Below, in pieces: positions 45,001 to 56,540 of a stretch of 64,000 nt of DNA. This DNA comes from Oryzias latipes. Its lineage: Eukaryota; Chordata; Actinopteri; Beloniformes; Adrianichthyidae. The stretch spans positions 18,787,494 to 18,851,493 of the forward strand of contig NC_019881.2 in NCBI RefSeq assembly GCF_002234675.1. The letters run 5' to 3'. Within the stretch, counting starts at the first letter, position 1. Each line of letters begins with the position of its first letter. The translations under genes and the position numbers were made by a program. The notes beneath the pieces are model-generated. The model did not search any database. It was not told where the DNA came from and saw only the letters and a program-made list of their open reading frames with translations.

Positions 45001-48000
45001 GTTGTTTTAAAACCTCTTCCTTAAAACGACTTTCAAGTTTTCTTATACATTAATATTTTTAAGGATAAGCACAAGGATGTGGTGGGATTCATGGGAACTT
45101 CTCAGAAACAGGAAGAGAGGATCTCTTCTAAAAAGTAACAAAGGTTATAATTAGCATCCAAAAAAAGCTCCGACTTGTGATTTCCATTCAAAATCCTTTC
45201 AGTATTCTGTTTCCTAGTCTCAGTTCTCTCCCCTTCTCTGTGAGGTCAGCCAGAACCGTCAGTGAGTTCAGTGAGTCACTTTTAAAAACTCATCTTTTTA
45301 GTCAGGCTTTTAACTCCAGTGAGCGGATTTAGTGGGTCAGCTTATTAATGTTATTCTTTTGTTGTTTTATTGGTTTTATTGTTTCTTTATTGTATCATAT
45401 TGTCTCTGATATTATGTGATTTTATGCTAGGCACTTTGGTTGCTTCTGCTTAAATAAGTGCTATACAAATAATTGATTGATTGATTGACTGACTGACTGA
45501 CTGACTGACTGACTGACTGAAAGGTTCAGAGCACTGTGTAGTGGGTCTAGATGACCCCACTCCCAATGTTAAAGTGCCTAGGATAGCACAAGGGTTACAA
45601 ACATAATATTTCACCAACTCTTAGGGCCACAAACATCAAAAGTCAAGAAATGTTCTCTGCAGCTGCAGGTCAATCAGAGGTTGAATCTGTCCTCTCTCAT
45701 CTAAATCACTGCAGAGTGAGATAAGATACTTTTATTAGATACAGATAGGAAAAGAAAAAGTGCATTTGACAGACAATTCAAACTTTAAAAACAAAGTCTA
45801 AATAACCACAGCTTAGCAGGATTACAGCTTTCAGCACCTAAATCCTTCCTTCTCTTTATACTGAATAAACTGAACTAATGAGGCAAATATGCTCTTCCTT
45901 TTTTCTCTCTGCAGGAGAATCCTCCCTCAATATTCAAATCTTTGTAAATGGTGAAGAAGATTGGGGCTTTGAACTGTTTTATAGCAGTAAATAATGTGAA
46001 GGGAGTTCCACTGGTTTATTGGAGGCCAAAGAAGAGTCTGCAGCAGAAAACTGGTCCTTCTGTGAAGAACTCACCTTGTTTCTGCAGCATTTCGTGGATG
46101 TCCATCTTCGGTTCCAGCAGCGTCTCGGTGTCTCCGTCTCTCTCCGTCTCTTCGGAAACGGGGGACCGAGGTGGAGGCTGATGCTGAGGCTGGGTTTGGA
46201 AGGAGGGAGACTGGGGCTGGCTGACGGACAGGATTTGGATTTTCATGCCCAGGTCAGGACCTTCCGAGTTCAAGAAAGCTGCTGGACCGTCAATACCTGC
46301 AACGAGAAAAAAGCAGTTTTCCTGGATGAATTTCATATATTTTTTTGACCTTTTGAGGCTCGCCTCAGGAGATACTCTGCTTCCATTTCACCTCACCCTT
46401 TGGCTCTTCCATCTCCTCATATAACATCAATAGATCTCCTCCCTGCTCTGCCTAGCAGCTGTACTCTCAGTGCTCCACTCTCCTTCACAAACACTTTTTC
46501 TGTCTTTCTGCAGCTAAAGTTCGATTTGAGTAAAAGTCCTGCTCTCACTTCAGATGTCATCTACAAACATCTCAACGTTTCTTCAACTACATCAAGGTGT
46601 TTTTCCCCTTATTTAAACGGCTGATGTCTCCATGAAATATCAAGCAATAAAACCAAGATGGTGGAAAAAAAATCAGCTAACAGAAGAGCTAAACAAAAAA
46701 AAAAAAAACATTCTTGCATTTTTTTCTATCTCATTGAAACAGTTTCTTTTTGTAATGTGGGCCAAAGTTCAGTACCGTCCATGATGACTTCATTTGTGAA
46801 GCTGGTCTGAGACTCCACAAGGGGGGCCTGCTCCTCGGGGTGGCGGGTCCTGGAGAGGCGGGGTCGAGCCTCCGTGTTCGGTTGGACCATCAGAGGTTCC
46901 TGACGTTTCTTCCGCTGCTTCTGTTCCAGCAGCGACCTCTGCAGAAAAAAAAAAAAAAGCTGAAACCAAATCCCCTTCTGAAGACAACAGACGGGTTTTT
47001 AACGGTGGAGGATGGGAGGAAAAGGAGCTCAAAGTGCACAAAGTATTCTAAGAATGCGATATGAGCATATTGGGAATGTGGGCGTGGTTAACAAAAACCT
47101 CAGTTGCCAAAGAAACCTAAAAGTTTACTTTTGCTGACTCTTCTAAAAGTTACATAGACGTGTTTGTCACCCTCATGTGACCAAAAACTTAAATGGTTGC
47201 TATGGAGATAAAACCGACATGAATTTTTCATACATTTTTGGCAGAAACACAGAGGGAGAGCGCCCTCAACCAGTTAAGGTAGGTCAAAAGGAGGCGGCAA
47301 GGGCGGAAAGCGACATGAGGGCCGTAAAATGCAGCTAAAGGCTTAAAGTTTTTTTGTAACTGTAATCAAAATGAACAATAACTAGGTACATAAAAACACA
47401 AAAAACACAAACCAGTTGCTTAAAACTAGCAAAAAAATATTTGCGCTTTTTTTTTAGCTCAGTTATGTTTCTAGATTTTGATAACTTACTATAAGATTTC
47501 TCGTAAGGTCAAAATGACTCACCGTACTGCAAACAGAAATAATTTTACGATTTCTATCAATTTTCTTTTTAAGATTAGTGTTCTCTTCCTGTTTTTTGCT
47601 GTGTAAAATAATCTGCACACAAATATAAGAAAACACCAGGAAGCCTAACAAATGCCTCCAGTTTTAATCAACTTTGGACAACTTCTCCCTAAAGTCTGTC
47701 TGATTATAGATGGGGGTAGAGCTGAGCTGTTTCGGTCTAATTCACATCGCTGTCGTAGCTGGAGATGCATTGTGCAAACACGTTAATTACTGTAATGCGC
47801 CCGGTGGACAACAACAACTCCTGCAAACCGTTCGCTGAGATGGAAGGGACCGCCATGGCCTGTCCCTTAATTGCCAGACAAACAAAAGCTTTTCATGAGC
47901 AATCGGTCATTAAGCTAACACGGACGAAATTCCATCATATGAGCAGCAGCATCTGAAAAGAAGATATTTCTGCAAGATTCACAAGAGTTACAGAATATAA

Positions 48001-51000
48001 CTGTAGGTTATGCTGGACGGACGGACGGACGGACAGACAGACAGACAAGGATTTATTGTCATATGCACAGCTTACACTGACATACAAAACAATGAAAGTG
48101 AAAACAGTTATTATTTTCTCCCGCAGTGAGTTATTTTAAGGCGTTACATTGTAAAAGCTTGTTTGTTGAAACCGAGAAGTTGATATTTAGCGTGCAGGAC
48201 GTGACCTCATTGAGGCGTTCACACTCCTTCCTGGGTAAAAACTGAATTGAATTATTTGGACTTTTCCTGATGTGCAATCAAAATAAAGTAGATCATTTGT
48301 TAAAGAAACGCAAAACCCATGAAAAGAAAATACATTTTGGGGAAAAGAACTAGACGCATGATTAAAACCGAAACATTAGAGAAAAATGAAACAATTCTGA
48401 GAAAAAAAGACAAAGTGGACGGTACAGACCCGCTCCATTGTGGCTGTGAAAAGAAGTTTGGTCCTGCTAAGTTTCTGTGCAAACACTTCCTGCACCCTAT
48501 TGCGTCCTCTGAAGGTCTGCTCCGATCCAGCACTCCAACAGACTCTTCTGCAGCCAACTGTCAAGCACCAGTGTGTGTGTGTGTTGGTTCATAATGCTGC
48601 CAAGCAGAGCAGCATGTGTGTTTGCTCCTCTCAGTTACATAAGTGGAGAAGACTCTCAGCAGAGGCTGCAAATGTGCTGCCAGCATGAAGTGCAGGAGGC
48701 GCCTCACTCGACATCCTCATCTGACCCTGGACTGGACTCCTCCCCGCCTCAAGTCAGAGGCTGGAATCATCAGGAACTGTTCAGAACACAAGCTTTGTTC
48801 ACCTGTTTCTCCAGCTTCTGCCTCATGAGACTGCTGCTGTCGTCCTCAATGCCACTGAGGAGCAAAGCAGAGGACAAGCATGAGTCCCTCTGTTCAGCAG
48901 ACAGAGGCCCTCAGCATCAACACGACCACATCCGTACAGTTGAATCAATTAGAAAAGGAAATCAGAATGGCATTCATCAGCACTAGCCTTGATTGGAAAC
49001 CAGGCTTTTCACATTGAATTGACCTGATAGGGATGAGCTCATGTTGCTTAGCTACAGTGGGAGCCACGACTGTCACGACCGACTCCGAGCATCCAGGAAA
49101 GTGTGTCAATTGTCTGTGGATGTTGGAGAAACATCAGCTCGGCTCCTCTGGACGGAAAGGACCAGGTTGATTTCACAATTCCTCTTTCTTACTGCGCCTT
49201 TGAGCGAAAATATACCCCCCCCCCCCCGACACGTCCTCAAAAACTCACCAAAAATTGCACGGCCTCCGGTGAAAATTCGTTTGAGGTGTGGTGAAATGAA
49301 CACCCCCACCCCCTAAAAAAATGATGACAGCAGGAAACAGTCTAAAACAGGGGTGTCAAACTCATTTTCACCGAGGGCCAAGTCAACATAGTGATTGTCC
49401 TCAAAGGGCCAGACATAACTTATACATGTAACTAAATATAATGAAAAACAAATGTAACTACTCCTTAATGTTAAATAACTCATTATTTATTTATTATAAC
49501 ATTTTTTTTTTTTTATTATAACATTTTAAAGAGACAATTGCAGTTGCATAAAAAAACATGTTTGCTTGTTACTCTAACATAAATCCTTTTAAATTAGATT
49601 CTGTCAGGTTAGGTTATATGGACAATGTTCAAGTCCTAATGTATGGTTAGGACTCCTCCTCTAGGATTCCTCCTAGATATGAATAAATGCACACCAATTT
49701 TTATTTTTTATTTTGATAAATTAAAAACTTTTATGCTCTCGCGGGCCACATAAAATGACATGGAGGGCCACATTTGGCCCCCGGGCCTTGAGTTTGACAC
49801 ATGTGGTCTAAAACGATGAATGGGGTCAAAACCACTTGTGGGGCTCTAAACCAAAACATGTGTCAGGGATTTCAAAAGAAAGTTTTAAAGTCATTATGGG
49901 ATGGCCACAGATCCTAAAGCTAAGTGGCCGTTTTTGGCTAAATTTGACAATTTTTACCATCAATGCTTCGGAAAAAAAAAACTTCTGTTTGAGCCATTTT
50001 CATGAAAACTCCCACAAACGTTGCCAGGTTACGTCAACAACCACAACTGAAGTTTGGTTGACCTTTGACCTCGGGAATCTTGAATTTTCTACAAAAGTGA
50101 CCTTTGGTAGCTTATACAAATTTTAACTCCTCCAAGGAATTTTCATCTATGTTCTCCTAACTCCTTGAGCATCAATGGGAAGTTACTTTGAAAAAAAAAG
50201 TTGGTTTGTAGATTTTGAACGGCGTCAGTGTGGCGAGCTAGCTAAAGTGACGTTACCTTGTTGCCTACAGGTTTCTAACCGGAATATTATGGAAATTGAA
50301 TACATGAATCCTTGGCTCAAGCTGAATAATACAATTTAACACACCCTATAAACATATTAGGAATGTGGGCGTTGTTAACAAAATTCTCTGTTGCCAAGGA
50401 AATACAAAATTTACTTTTGTTGATTCTTCTGAAAATTACATAGGCCTGTGTTTCACCTCCAGGCGACCAAAAAGTTGAATGGTTGCTATGGAGATAAAGG
50501 CAATACTAAAGCCACCATTTAAAAAAAAAGTATTTTAGGGTGGCAGCAGTAGAGGGGGAGAGTGAGGGGCGTGTAGCGGCCGCTCGGCCAGTGAGGCCAC
50601 GTAAAAAGGTGTAACTGGGTGGAGGCGGGGCCAGATAGCGCCTGTAGGCCAAACAGGATAGCTTTTTTAGACTCAAAAGTAAAAGATGAACAAAAACAAC
50701 AGATACTCTGTTTACTAAAACAGAGTTTCTGATTAGCTCGGAGAGATGAAGGATAAAGTGCAATGCTTTCAGTCGTCCTTTCATCTTTCCCCCCAAACTC
50801 TCAAGCATGACCCTCCTCTTTTTGCCGTGGAAAAGTGGAGGAGGCGTCTAAAAACCTTTAAGGGAACCTGAGAGCTGCGCTTGGTGACAGAACAGGAGAA
50901 TGGAGAAAGGTGGAGGTCATTAGATCCACTGTGCAGATGTTTCTTTAGGAACATCTGTCAACTCACAGACATCAAAGTACATCAAAGAATATGGCTTCCT

Positions 51001-54000
51001 AAAGGATCTCAAAAAAAGAACAAAAAAAACTGCTTGATTAAGAAACATGAACACATTTTTCATGCTTGCAAAATTTTGGTCCAAATCTAGGATTAATCCA
51101 GAGGAGTGAGATGCTTTTGTGTTCAAATGTTTTCTTTGCAAACCAAAATAAGACAAAGTGATATTAGGATAATTTTAAGTAAAACATTGAAAAGCAAGAA
51201 TGTTTGTGACTTTATAATCCATGTAAACACACACATACAAAAATTATATGTATATATAGTATGACTCATCACTTCCTGTAGTTTGGCGTAGTGAGACTCC
51301 AAAGGCCCATGATGGGAGGCAAGTTTTCAACAAACTTTCATTTATTCACCTTTAATTCATACAATGTTATGGGGGGTTAATAATGGATTTAATTCTGTCG
51401 TCTTCACAGGTCTGAAGCTCAACAAAGTCATAGATGACGTGACGGGGCTGGATTGCCACATCAGAGGAAAAAGTGTTAACAAAAGGATATGATTGGATCT
51501 GCCGCGTCTCAGTGTTTATTCTGCATTTTTTAGGCTTCTTCAGCAAAAACCCTTCAGTTTCTGAACGACCTTTCTGTATTTTCCATTGGGACGATTTTTC
51601 TTAAGAGGATTTATAAAATGGTTTGTTGTGTTCACTAAGTTTTACATTTTTAAATTGACGCATCATCACCAAATGTAGCTGCTCTGTACAAAGGGAGAAA
51701 ACTTTAAACAGGCTTCAGAAAATCCACAGAATTTCTTTTTTGATGTTTTTCAAAAAAAACAAATTTAAACATTCAAGGTACATTTTTAAAGAGATTTTTA
51801 AATGTTAAAACATAATATTGAATTATTTTTTTACTTTTTTTTTTACATTTATTTATATAGTTAGGAAAGTTTAAATAAAACTTAAAAGTTCCACTCTGAT
51901 CATCTTTTGCACTTTTAATTATGATTATGCCGTTTTTAGCCAAATCCAGGGATAAAGGTGTCTTTTCTAGAACATATTTTATGTTGAGATGTACTAGTAG
52001 TAGTTCATTAGAAATTCACTTCTGAGTTGTGGGCTGGACTATTGACATGGAGCAACCCCACCCCCCCTTCCCCTCTCTGTTGCTGAGAGCTCAGAGCAGG
52101 GAGCTTCTGGCTTTTCTGCATCACAAATAAACATTTTTCCAAACGTCCTTTTTTTTTCCGTTTGCTCATGATTACCAGTGGTTTGAATAAAGAAATGCAA
52201 TTTTGAGCTTAATTTTCTTTCTATATGTCCTCCATCATCAGTAGAATGGCACAAGAACATGTTAAAAACACCAAAAACACCATTTTCCTAAGAGTGAGTC
52301 TTTAAGGTTTCCTTCTCCAAAAGAGTCCTTGTTTCCGTTTCACAGAGAATAGGAATGAGTTTTATTCTGAGCTATGCTTTTGGACCAAAAACTACAGACC
52401 TTATTTTTAAAATCATTACACTGATTTTTTGCTTATATGGGACAGAGCTAATCGCCAACACCTTACTGACTGAATTCCACATCATCATCCACAGGCTGAG
52501 TTCTGCAGGACGGTTCAGTTCTGTTCATGTCGGGGTGTCTGTTGTCTTCTACAAAGACAAAAGCTTCCCTGTTTCCTGCTCATCTTCAGAAAAAAACTCC
52601 TGTTAATTCTCAGTGGTTACCATCTTATATGCTTAGATTTTGCCGTTTCTCCTCCGCATTCTGACGCAAGTCAATGAAAAAAAATAAAAGTCAAGTACAC
52701 CAAAAACCTGGTGTGCATCACCTTTTATGTAAGGCGACATGATTTATTCACCAGGTCTGTGGACCTTTCAGTAATCAAAACCACACCAGATTTCCCCTTA
52801 AATTCCTTTTTTACCTCCAGGTTGTTTGTTCAACTGTTGTTAAACAAGGTTTGAGTGCACAGTTGTGTTGTGTATGCTGTTGTGTACCTTGATGTTGAGT
52901 TGGATGAAAAGCTGGTGGAGGTGGAGGGTCTTCAGAGGTAACAGGACGACCAAACACATAGCAGACGAAGAGAAAGAAAGATGAAGATTTGGTTCAGGAA
53001 GACAACAAGATATTCACAGCAGGTGGTCAATGGTTATTATCATTATTGTTGATCCAAAAACAAAACCAACAGAACAGCTATAGACCCGTGTATTTCAAAA
53101 GTTGTAGTAGAGTAAAATACTTTTCTTTTCTTTTTTTAAAAGCTTTGGCAGTGCACGTGTGTGGGGAGGAGCCATGGCGCAGTCCTGAGCGATCAATGTT
53201 TCATTAGTCTGTCACAGCTTTGGTGACGAGACGAGGACACGCTGCCGTTGGGATGTAACCATGGTAACCGCAGCTCAGTCAACCCTGCTCCTCACCAGCG
53301 GCGATTTTAAACCCTTCAGTCCCATTTTGCCCACTCCAGGACGTCGTCCTCAGACTGACGGCAGCATCTCCAAAGCCTGAGCGATCACTGTTTCACGGTC
53401 AAAAAAAATCTCATTCATTTAAAATGTGAGGCTCTAAAAACACTGTAGAAGCCATGTCTTCTCTATCATTTTCAGTTCTCTGTTGATGACAACACCTCAA
53501 CTTTTTTTACAAGCTGTGACCTTTTTTTTCGGGTGTTAGTTTAGATTTAACAAAATCTTTCTAGGTATTTCTCTTCTCTGGAGTCATTCTGAGTCACTGA
53601 TGTGCTCAAAGATCCACTTTCAGGCACCTCATGGAGGAATCACAGGGAAATCTACTAAGAAGTCAATAAAATTTAGCCCAGTTCCTCAAAAGAACCTTCT
53701 GAATTAGCTAGAAAAGGAGCATGCTGCCACAGTGATGCTGAGGAAGAACGCCTGAAAATCGTACAAATTAAAAACTTCAGGTGTTGATGGACCCCGAAAG
53801 GACCCCAGAACGACAAGAAAACATCTCATAAAGATGCAAAAACAAGTCATTACAAACAGAACAATGAGTTCTGGAGCAGCAGGAGCTGAAAGGCCTCATC
53901 AGTGCCGAAGTCTTAATCCACGGCAGTGAAGGTTTGCAGCAGCCGTCGTAAAGCTCTGATCTACAGAAGATTGGTGGAACGTGCTGATGTGGAAGCAACA

Positions 54001-55557
54001 CAAATCTGACTCAGCTGGAACTGACGAGCATATAAAACGGAAACTCTGGTTTATTTCTTCTGACTGTTAATGCTGAGTCGCACTTACAACGATGGTTGCC
54101 ATTTGTAGCCCCCAGAGGAGTAATTGTGTCTACGCATAAGCAAAACAAAACCTGAGCCAAGTCCCACACAGAGCCTGGAAAGTTCAATGAAGATCCTCAA
54201 TGGATTCAAGTGTGCAAACAAAGTGTCTGAACATCCCAAAGAGCTTTTCCTCCTTTAAATCTGTCATTTGGCTTTAGTCTCACAAGCTTTCATTACTCAA
54301 ACAAGTTTACTAAATAGCTCCAGAAAAAAAAAAACTTCCAAGTTACCACATTTTGAGAAAAAAAGACTAAAATAAAAAAAGCACAACCTACTTACTTTAA
54401 AGTTTTATTTTAAATTAAAACAACAGATTATGTATTTTTATTTCATTTAACACCTGAATGTGCCTATGTCGTACTAGAAGCAGAAGCTTTACAGACCTGA
54501 AAGCTCCATCTTGGAATATATTTTAAGTCCCTCTGCTATCATCTTTTGATCTATTTTCAAAGCTTTCCCAGTCATCTTTTAATTATGATTCTTTTTAGCC
54601 AACATTTTTTTTAAAGAGTTTCATTCTGTTGTTGGTGTAGAGCAACCCCACTCCCTTTCCATTAACCATAACTGAAAACTCTCTGTTTACATGCTTTCCC
54701 ACTAGCTTACAGTCCCTCACACCCCCAACCTAACATTAGCGGTGACCCAAAAATTGGAAGCAATACCGGATCTATCCAGGTTTTGATCCAGATTCCAGCT
54801 CAGATGAGGAAATCAAAGACGTACATGGATCTAGTCGTCTATAAGTAGATGCATCAGAGAGGAGCGGATGGGGCAACACCCTAAAAAAAGCTCTTTTTCA
54901 ATTGGCATTTTATTTTCATTTGTTTCTGATTCACAACAACCTTGAAAAAGAAATAATCAGAGATGCAATTTTGAGCTTCACTTTCTTGACATGTGACCCC
55001 CATCATCGTACAAATTCTAAATGCCACTTTCATCAGAGTGGTTCTTTACATTTTAGTGCAGAAGTATTTGTTCTATTTTCTGCATGACATTTGGTCTGTT
55101 TCTATAGAAGGGTTAATGTTAGAGAAACAGGATTTCAGTAACATTCATGTGTTCAAATCATTATAACTAAAAAAATTCTTGGGTAAACTTTAATGAGCAA
55201 CCAAATCTCACACACAAACACACAACTCTAGTTACAAGAAACACAGTTCAAGCTTGATGCTCTAAATAAGTAACAACCTGCTGGTGGAAACATGAGCAAC
55301 AAGCACAGCCCGACAGTCCTACAGGTCAGCAGGTCAGACCGTCCAGCCAGCATTAGGAAATGACTGTCGGGAACATAAATCCACTCTGGGATCTATGGAA
55401 ATCTTAGCTAAATTAGGAGAAAACAAATGAAAGACTAAACCACATACAACAGGCAACAAAGAAAACTTTTAAAGCACCTCAAGGATAGTGAGCAGAGCTA
55501 CCTGTATGACCAGCGGCTGTAGGCGGGCTGGGATCCCTCAGTCTTGACAAAGTCCAT
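42076..55557 (-). CDS. tulp3: Tubby-like protein 3
   Basis: TULP3 binds PI(4,5)P2 and the IFT-A complex and carries receptors such as GPCRs into primary cilia. Coding exons, 5' to 3': 55,502-55,557, 48,803-48,854, 46,776-46,938, 46,075-46,296, 44,343-44,476, 44,065-44,256, 43,864-43,976, 43,468-43,585, 43,290-43,388, 43,004-43,175 and 42,076-42,209. All junctions are GT-AG and in phase, giving 484 residues. The N-terminal IFT-A-binding helix ([20 protein letters not shown]) precedes [16 protein letters not shown] and [16 protein letters not shown] favour TULP3 over TUB or TULP1. The tubby domain runs from about residue 229 to the end, with the PIP2-binding KLR across the exon 7/8 junction. 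The start exon reads [18 protein letters not shown]; it joins the next exon at the same place as in TUB. That choice is the least certain part. Human TULP3 is slightly shorter (442). Confidence 0.9.
44515..45010 (+). repeat. Diverged dispersed repeat in a tulp3 intron
   Basis: It aligns by eye, with gaps, to 24,010-24,310 through words such as ACCCTTGTCCTTATAGGGG, GTGCACTCTCC, CGCGCACAACAATGTATG and CTCACAATGTC. It is richer in CG-containing words (GTACGAGG, CACGGGCCGGACGACC) than its surroundings. Family unknown. Confidence 0.4.
45180..45521 (+). mobile_element. LINE 3' tail with TGAT/TGAC microsatellite
   Basis: The end GCACTTTGGTTGC...AAGTGCTATACAAATAA followed by (TGAT)n and (TGAC)n units (about 45,470-45,521) is the usual 3' terminus of Rex1/L2-type fish LINEs, which end in short tandem repeats. 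No coding part is left. Confidence 0.6.
47066..47213 (+). repeat. Intron repeat, first copy of a pair
   Basis: It shares GGAATGTGGGCGTGGTTAAC, TTACTTTTGCTGA and AATGGTTGCTATGGAGATAA, in order, with 50,353-50,498. The two copies lie in tulp3 introns in the same orientation. Confidence 0.65.
48014..48110 (-). repeat. (GGAC)n/(AGAC)n microsatellite with short LINE tail
   Basis: GGAC units then GACA units (48,014-48,047) are followed by AGGATTTATTGTCATATG, which resembles the reverse of a LINE 3' end. It is probably a minus-strand LINE truncated to its last 60 bases. Confidence 0.5.
49348..49805. mobile_element. hAT-like MITE
   Basis: The ends CAGGGGTGTCAAACTCA and TTGAGTTTGACACATGTG form inverted repeats. 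The exact 8-bp duplication GTCTAAAA flanks it (49,340-49,347 and 49,806-49,813). The 458-bp interior is AT-rich, with GGGCCACAT words near the ends. This is the very common fish and vertebrate GTGTCAAACTC element. It lies in tulp3 intron 1. Confidence 0.88.
50353..50498 (+). repeat. Intron repeat, second copy of a pair
   Basis: Counterpart of 47,066-47,213, with roughly three-quarters of the bases shared by eye. Both contain two RFX X-box-like words (GTTGCCAAGGAAAT and GTTGCTATGGAGAT in this copy). Confidence 0.65.
51882..52305 (+). repeat. Copy of the TTAAAG-ended dispersed repeat
   Basis: A near-complete copy. It begins TTAAAAGTTCCACTCTGATC, has TTGACATGGAGCAACCCC and GAAATGCAATTTTGAGCTTA, and ends AAGAGTGAGTCTTTAA. 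TTAA is present at both outer edges. Confidence 0.75.
54533..55049 (+). repeat. Longest copy of the TTAAAG-ended dispersed repeat
   Basis: It starts TTAAGTCCCTCTGCTATC and ends ATCAGAGTGGTTCTTTA. It includes a central stretch lacking in shorter copies (CCCACTAGCTTACAGTCCCT, then GATCCAGATTCCAGCTCAGA), also seen near 28.55 kb. It may be closest to the full family length, about 515 bp. Confidence 0.7.
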
Positions 55558-55855
55558 GGATGCAACTGCAGGGCTGCTAGTCCATGAACGGTCTCACAAA
55601 AATGCTTCAAACTTAAGGAGAACGTCGTCTACAGGTCTCAGAGCTTTATGCCACTGAGACAGAGGAGCTAGAATTCGCCCCACCCATGGGAGTGATGGAT
55701 ACCAAGGAAGGCTGAGGTTGTGAGGCTGGCACTGTTACCATGACTTCACACTTCAGGTAAGACAAAGGCTCCAAGCGAGGGATGGATATGAAAGTGACAT
55801 CCCTAAATGCCAGCGTGCTGCACAGATCAGGCGGCGGCAGGAACCTCTGTACGCT
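55502..55855 (-). other. tulp3: tulp3 exon 2 with 5' UTR and start codon
   Basis: A TTTGCAG acceptor borders 55,855 and a CAG|GTAG donor borders 55,502. The first ATG followed by an open frame to the donor is at 55,557. About 298 bases would be 5' UTR. The exon joins upstream to the putative exon ending at 59,524. Transcription could instead begin within or near this exon. Confidence 0.5.
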
Positions 55856-56155
55856 CTGCAAATGTCAGTGCTGTGCTTTCTCCTTTTTGTACTTTCAAAT
55901 ATAAAGTCAAGCCTTTTAGAAGCAATCGCTTCTAAAAAACGCGTTGCACAAACTGCTTTTACTTAGGTTTTCATTATTTAGCCAAAAAGCGATCTTCCAG
56001 TAAGAGATTGCGCCATCCGTTGTTTCCTCTGACTCATGAGAGCATCAGAGCAGAAGTCTGCGGAGTTTTATGTGTCACACAGGAATAACTGTGAAGAACC
56101 ACTCCTTTTGAAAAAAACTTTTTGATCAAAAAACACACAAGTAGCCCTACTTGTG

Positions 56156-56540
56156 TGTTTTTTAATTATGTTTTTACCCTAAAAAAAAAAACCTGTGTTG
56201 TTTTCTAGGATAGTTTCTGCAGAGCGGCAAGAGTTTATTAGAAATTCACCTCTGATTTGTGGGTGGGGCCGTTGGCATGGAGCAACCCCCCTCCCCTACC
56301 CTGTTGCTGAGAGCTCTCTGTTTACGCGCTCTCCCGCTAGCTTACCCACCCAGCGTATGTCCAACATCACAAATGAACTCTTTAAAAAGATGAATTTTTC
56401 ATCTGCTCCTTATTCACAGCAATTTGAAAAAATAAACGACTAGAAGTAATTACATTTTCTTTATATATGTCCTCCATCACCAGAAAAATGCCACAAAAAC
56501 ATCTGAAAAAAACACAACTTTCGTCAAAGTGGATCTTTAA
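56156..56540 (+). repeat. Copy of the TTAAAG-ended dispersed repeat
   Basis: It has GTTTCTGCAGAGCGGCAAGAG, TTGGCATGGAGCAACCCC, CTCTCCCGCTAGCTTAC and the right end AAAGTGGATCTTTAA. The left end is diverged. Confidence 0.7.

Noticed and set aside
45470-48047. Tandem short repeats considered as CRISPR-like or satellite arrays
   Set aside because: These are simple 4-base microsatellites attached to LINE tails, with no spacers. The DNA is animal, so CRISPR does not apply.
55646-55861. 71-codon frame on the minus strand
   Set aside because: It lies in the inferred tulp3 5' UTR exon, crosses the acceptor, and has no family resemblance.
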